In this document: piece by piece, positions 62,401-64,000 of the stretch
How positions within the stretch are numbered: position 1 is the first letter of the stretch
How the letters are laid out: every line of letters begins with the position of its first letter
DNA from: [Erwinia] mediterraneensis
Lineage (GTDB): Bacteria > Pseudomonadota > Gammaproteobacteria > Enterobacterales > Enterobacteriaceae
NCBI RefSeq assembly: GCF_900604315.1
Contig: NZ_LR026980.1
Location: forward strand, 1 to 64,000
DNA: 64,000 nt
Direction of reading: 5' to 3'
Notes under the pieces: model-generated
Seen by the model: only the letters and a program-made list of their open reading frames with translations
The model's database searches: none
What the model was told of the DNA's origin: nothing
Made by a program: the position numbers and the translations under genes

Positions 62401-62908
62401 CGGAGGACGCTGGCAGGTGAAACCTGGCAGTCAGGGCGTTGTCGGGCAGCAGACCCTCGCCGCTTTTGAAAATGCAGCGCTGATACGTGACACCTTTTTT
62501 GACGCATCGGGCAAACTGGCTCTGTCGATGCTTATCCGTCCGCTCGCGTTATCCCCTGCGTTTGCCGAAGCGGTACTGGATATTGATGGCCAGCAGATTG
62601 TGTACAGTCACGGCTACGTGCCGCCGGTACATATCAACTGGCCGGGGCCGAAAGGCGGCGTTTATGTGCAGCTGAGGCTGAAAACCCGTGACGGCAGGGT
62701 GGAGACCCTGCGCTTTGACGGTCCCTGGGCGCTGTTCCGTTTTTATGACGCCAGTCACCCCATCACCTCTGGCGAGAAGCGGCGCGAACTGACACTGACC
62801 GTAAATGGCACTGAGGCGCTTTTCCGCCTCGAACTGAGTGCGACCATGAAAGATTACCCGCTCTGGTCACGCGCCCTGACCCCGTTCCCCTGTCCGGAAT
62901 CCCTTTAA
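59477..62908 (+). CDS. tssM: T6SS membrane protein TssM (IcmF)
   Basis: 1143 residues. Two transmembrane helices near the N-terminus (about 4-28 and 36-56), a cytoplasmic NTPase-like domain with Walker A GPPGCGKT (128-135), a third helix at about 415-432, then a large periplasmic part ending in a beta-rich VasK-type domain. In canonical systems the tip of TssM binds the lipoprotein TssJ; no tssJ was found in the window. Starts 11 bases after tssL. Confidence 0.94.
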   Translation: MIRRFLLLIMILLACYALWWIGPLIAIGTFFPLASSGVRQILIAMLLCYALWPLTARLVSPLFRYARAPLPGPEKKKVPQDRITTRFYDALRTLQQANLSRQKTRWQRWRQRWSKNYLREKPWFLIMGPPGCGKTAMIYQNGEGFLLPEHYGLGQTTETGPTRDCNWWLTERAVYIDTSGEWLQLQDQSEAVSHARQTLFSLIRQYRRFPAIDGMILCLNAAELFSASLSERKTLADTLRVRLLEAASLFRCDIAVYLLLNQLDRLPGGEAFLTVLSDVLLAEGLGIALPVTPQGESALDCAEASFTALQTRISRYILEVLPHAPDSPLRHQLLLFTETLGTLRNSLLALLPQVFPRLPAGYAARLRQLWLGSITTRPAGGIYSPALTRAIDERGILLTSGPLPLPQRLLTAGRQVVVTLILFSLLLFMAVRYFQEANAIVWTAARFAETKRRAEEALPSAPHHNDLLSASEQLGYLSTPFVDRVAPLPFPYAEQHLLSKALQQTWQRHLYKIFWPAVERFVVQELHKNILSSDAEVYDSLKIYMMLLHPRYRDPALLESWFMPRWRDFAPASSTEQDRQRFRAYLHALFSDRSAAAPVASPDAALLRRAQLSAMKIPLWLRVIHEIQHQPLAPHINNVTLADAAGQEAALVLRRKSQSRLTEVAIPAFYTRAGYRDHFLSRLQAVSAAIIREAQWVLNNAAHALSDADVITAAQKLADEAQKQYLIQYADEWERFMQDIRLRQVSGLDDAAQLARQLAEPSSPLATLVRYAATEVTLHDENLANVPGWLAQQSRRLSQVRRGILDDLNGQRARHRTTPEQSITERFTALRRLAGSLENPASPSGDPLTRAFDQVYNSLVTLTLALRAGQILPQNSEFSRLEIDMAGQPEPVRSVIMDLIAIGQAQSLQQSKENLGRGMASLAVGLCKKAVSGRYPFKRSAHEEVGIADFGRLFAPGGAMHHFFERYLAPYVDNRGGRWQVKPGSQGVVGQQTLAAFENAALIRDTFFDASGKLALSMLIRPLALSPAFAEAVLDIDGQQIVYSHGYVPPVHINWPGPKGGVYVQLRLKTRDGRVETLRFDGPWALFRFYDASHPITSGEKRRELTLTVNGTEALFRLELSATMKDYPLWSRALTPFPCPESL

Positions 62909-62929
62909 CCTGATAAAAGGAAATATCAC

Positions 62930-63283
62930 ATGCTGGATCCAAAAAAATTTCAGGCCTTTATCGCCTCGGGCACAAAAAGCGCGCAAGCTGCACAACAGGA
63001 ATTACTGGCCCCGTTCCTGCAGGGAATAGAGACCATGGAGCTATCCGGCGCGGATACGGCCAGGACCATTATTAATAACGTGAATCAGACCTGTAAACAG
63101 ATGCTGGATGAGATGAACAGCGTGTTCAGCGGCCTGCAGGAGAACGTTGATGCTCACCAGAAAATGCAAAAAGAGGAGCGGCCAAAAGATTTTGACTCAG
63201 CAATGCGCGATCTGCGCGACACGCTTGCCACTGGCTTTCCGCAAGAGATGAAGCAGTTGTTTGATAAGCTGCCTAAAATCTGA
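62930..63283 (+). CDS. Small helical protein of unknown function, end of T6SS operon
   Basis: 117 residues, no signal peptide, almost entirely predicted helix with heptad-like spacing (KFQAFIASGTKSAQAAQQEL, TCKQMLDEMNSVFSGLQENV). The layout recalls phasin-like or chaperone-like coiled-coil proteins, but I recognise no family. It starts 21 bases after tssM with AAAGG upstream, so it belongs to the operon. A T6SS accessory or effector chaperone is possible; this is guesswork from position. Confidence 0.75.
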   Translation: MLDPKKFQAFIASGTKSAQAAQQELLAPFLQGIETMELSGADTARTIINNVNQTCKQMLDEMNSVFSGLQENVDAHQKMQKEERPKDFDSAMRDLRDTLATGFPQEMKQLFDKLPKI

Positions 63284-63753
63284 GGTTTTCCCTGACACCG
63301 AAACAGGATGCGTCCCGGAGAAGATCAAAGAGTCTGTGACTTGCTGAAATCACAACCGTCCTCCGGACGTTAAGGTAGTCTGGCGCTGGACCTGATAAGC
63401 GTTATTTGCGTGATACCAGTCACATCTTAACGTTGAATCCGTTCCGCCTGAAAAAAGCCTGCTAAAGTCATTAGCACTATTGCTGAATGAGGCAATATCC
63501 TGATACGCCCGTCCGGGCTTTATAGCCTGAAATCGTCCTGTTCCCTGGTGTTATTGCATACTGTTTCTCCCCCGGCGCGCCCGGGGGCCTTTTTTAGCTG
63601 AACAGCTAATCCGGTCCGGTCATCACTGTAGTCTGTTCAATCGCCCCCGGCGGAAAGTGGCAACCAGCAACAAGCTCAACGATACTGGCGTGAATAAAGA
63701 TTGCCGGTCCGGCGCAAGCCCACCCCCACGCGATAATGTTTCCGGAGAACATC
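63284..63753. other. Intergenic gap after the T6SS operon
   Basis: About 470 bases. It holds the terminator at 63569-63595 and presumably the ytfJ promoter. No other gene, RNA or repeat was recognised. Confidence 0.45.
63569..63595 (+). terminator. Rho-independent terminator downstream of the T6SS operon
   Basis: Stem CCCCCGG (63569-63575) with CCGGGGG (63581-63587), loop CGCGC, followed shortly by six T. It lies about 290 bases beyond the last T6SS gene. Confidence 0.75.
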
Positions 63754-64000
63754 ATGGCGCTGCCCGCTACTTTTGCTGTTATTGTTGCGCTTCTGCTGCC
63801 CGCAAGCACCCTGGCGCATAACTTTACTGAGGGCGCACGCGTCGCGCCGGTGGGTATTGCGGAGAACGGCGAGCTGCAATTTTCGCAGGGAAAACTGCAC
63901 TATACCCGCTGGAACAGCGCCCAGCTGACCGGCAAAGTGCGCGCGCTGCTGCATATCGCCGGCCGCCTTTCTGCTAAGGATCTCAATCTGGCGCTCACCG
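63754..64000 (+). CDS. ytfJ: YtfJ family protein, N-terminal part (cut by window edge)
   Basis: 82 codons visible, frame open to the window end. A signal peptide (about 1-21, ending TLA) is followed by EGARVAPVGIAENGELQF, WNSAQLTGKVRALLHIAGR and LSAKDLN, very close to E. coli YtfJ, a periplasmic thioredoxin-fold protein of unknown function. GGAG lies a few bases before the ATG. It marks the return to core genome after the T6SS cluster. Confidence 0.88.
   Translation, partial: MALPATFAVIVALLLPASTLAHNFTEGARVAPVGIAENGELQFSQGKLHYTRWNSAQLTGKVRALLHIAGRLSAKDLNLALT

Overview
The window looks like a chromosomal segment of an Enterobacterales bacterium, most likely in the Erwiniaceae (Pantoea/Erwinia-like). 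Support comes from close relatives of enterobacterial mqo, gabT, pdxI (ydbC), fepA, yebG and ytfJ, from near-consensus Fur and LexA operators, and from a large type VI secretion (T6SS) cluster. The genus is an inference. No rRNA, tRNA or CRISPR array was recognised.

Layout. 1-6.4 kb: metabolic genes (tail of an inositol-monophosphatase-family gene, DJ-1/PfpI protein, malate:quinone oxidoreductase, CynX/NimT-type MFS exporter, GABA aminotransferase). 6.6-12.1 kb: one giant, visibly AT-richer gene for a protein of about 1807 residues that ends in an aspzincin-type zinc-protease signature. 12.2-20 kb: uvsE, a GDSL-lipase autotransporter, pdxI with a divergent LysR regulator, and a FepA-like receptor behind a Fur box. 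20.3-27.1 kb: accessory-looking stretch with an orphan tyrosine recombinase, a secreted ClpP-like serine hydrolase, an overlapping HAM1-like/SIR2 gene pair (candidate anti-phage NADase system), an LprI-like protein, a small cyclotransferase-like protein, SOS-regulated yebG, an SDR and a recombinase fragment.

27.4-36.4 kb: a catabolic island. Seven leftward genes encode a class III extradiol dioxygenase, an FAA-family enzyme, a RidA protein, an RbsABC-type importer and a meta-cleavage-type alpha/beta hydrolase; a GntR regulator and a siderophore-interacting-protein-like flavoprotein read the other way. Together they suggest uptake, ring cleavage and breakdown of an unidentified (possibly nitrogen-bearing) aromatic compound. 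36.9-41.9 kb: a second RidA, a 14-TM-type drug exporter, a frameshifted SDR, a LysR regulator, then a graveyard of gene remnants (cytochrome b561, GntP-type permease, LacI-type regulator). 41.8-42.6 kb: an orphan protein that resembles DUF6499/DUF2285 regulators of integrative elements.

43.0-63.3 kb: a co-directional T6SS operon in the order tssA-B-C-hcp-E-F-G-vgrG, a delivery module (DUF2169-pentapeptide fusion, pentapeptide protein, DUF3540, DUF4150 PAAR-like), then tssK-L-M and a small helical protein. tssH (clpV) and tssJ were not found, and no toxin domain was recognised beside vgrG. The window ends inside a ytfJ gene.
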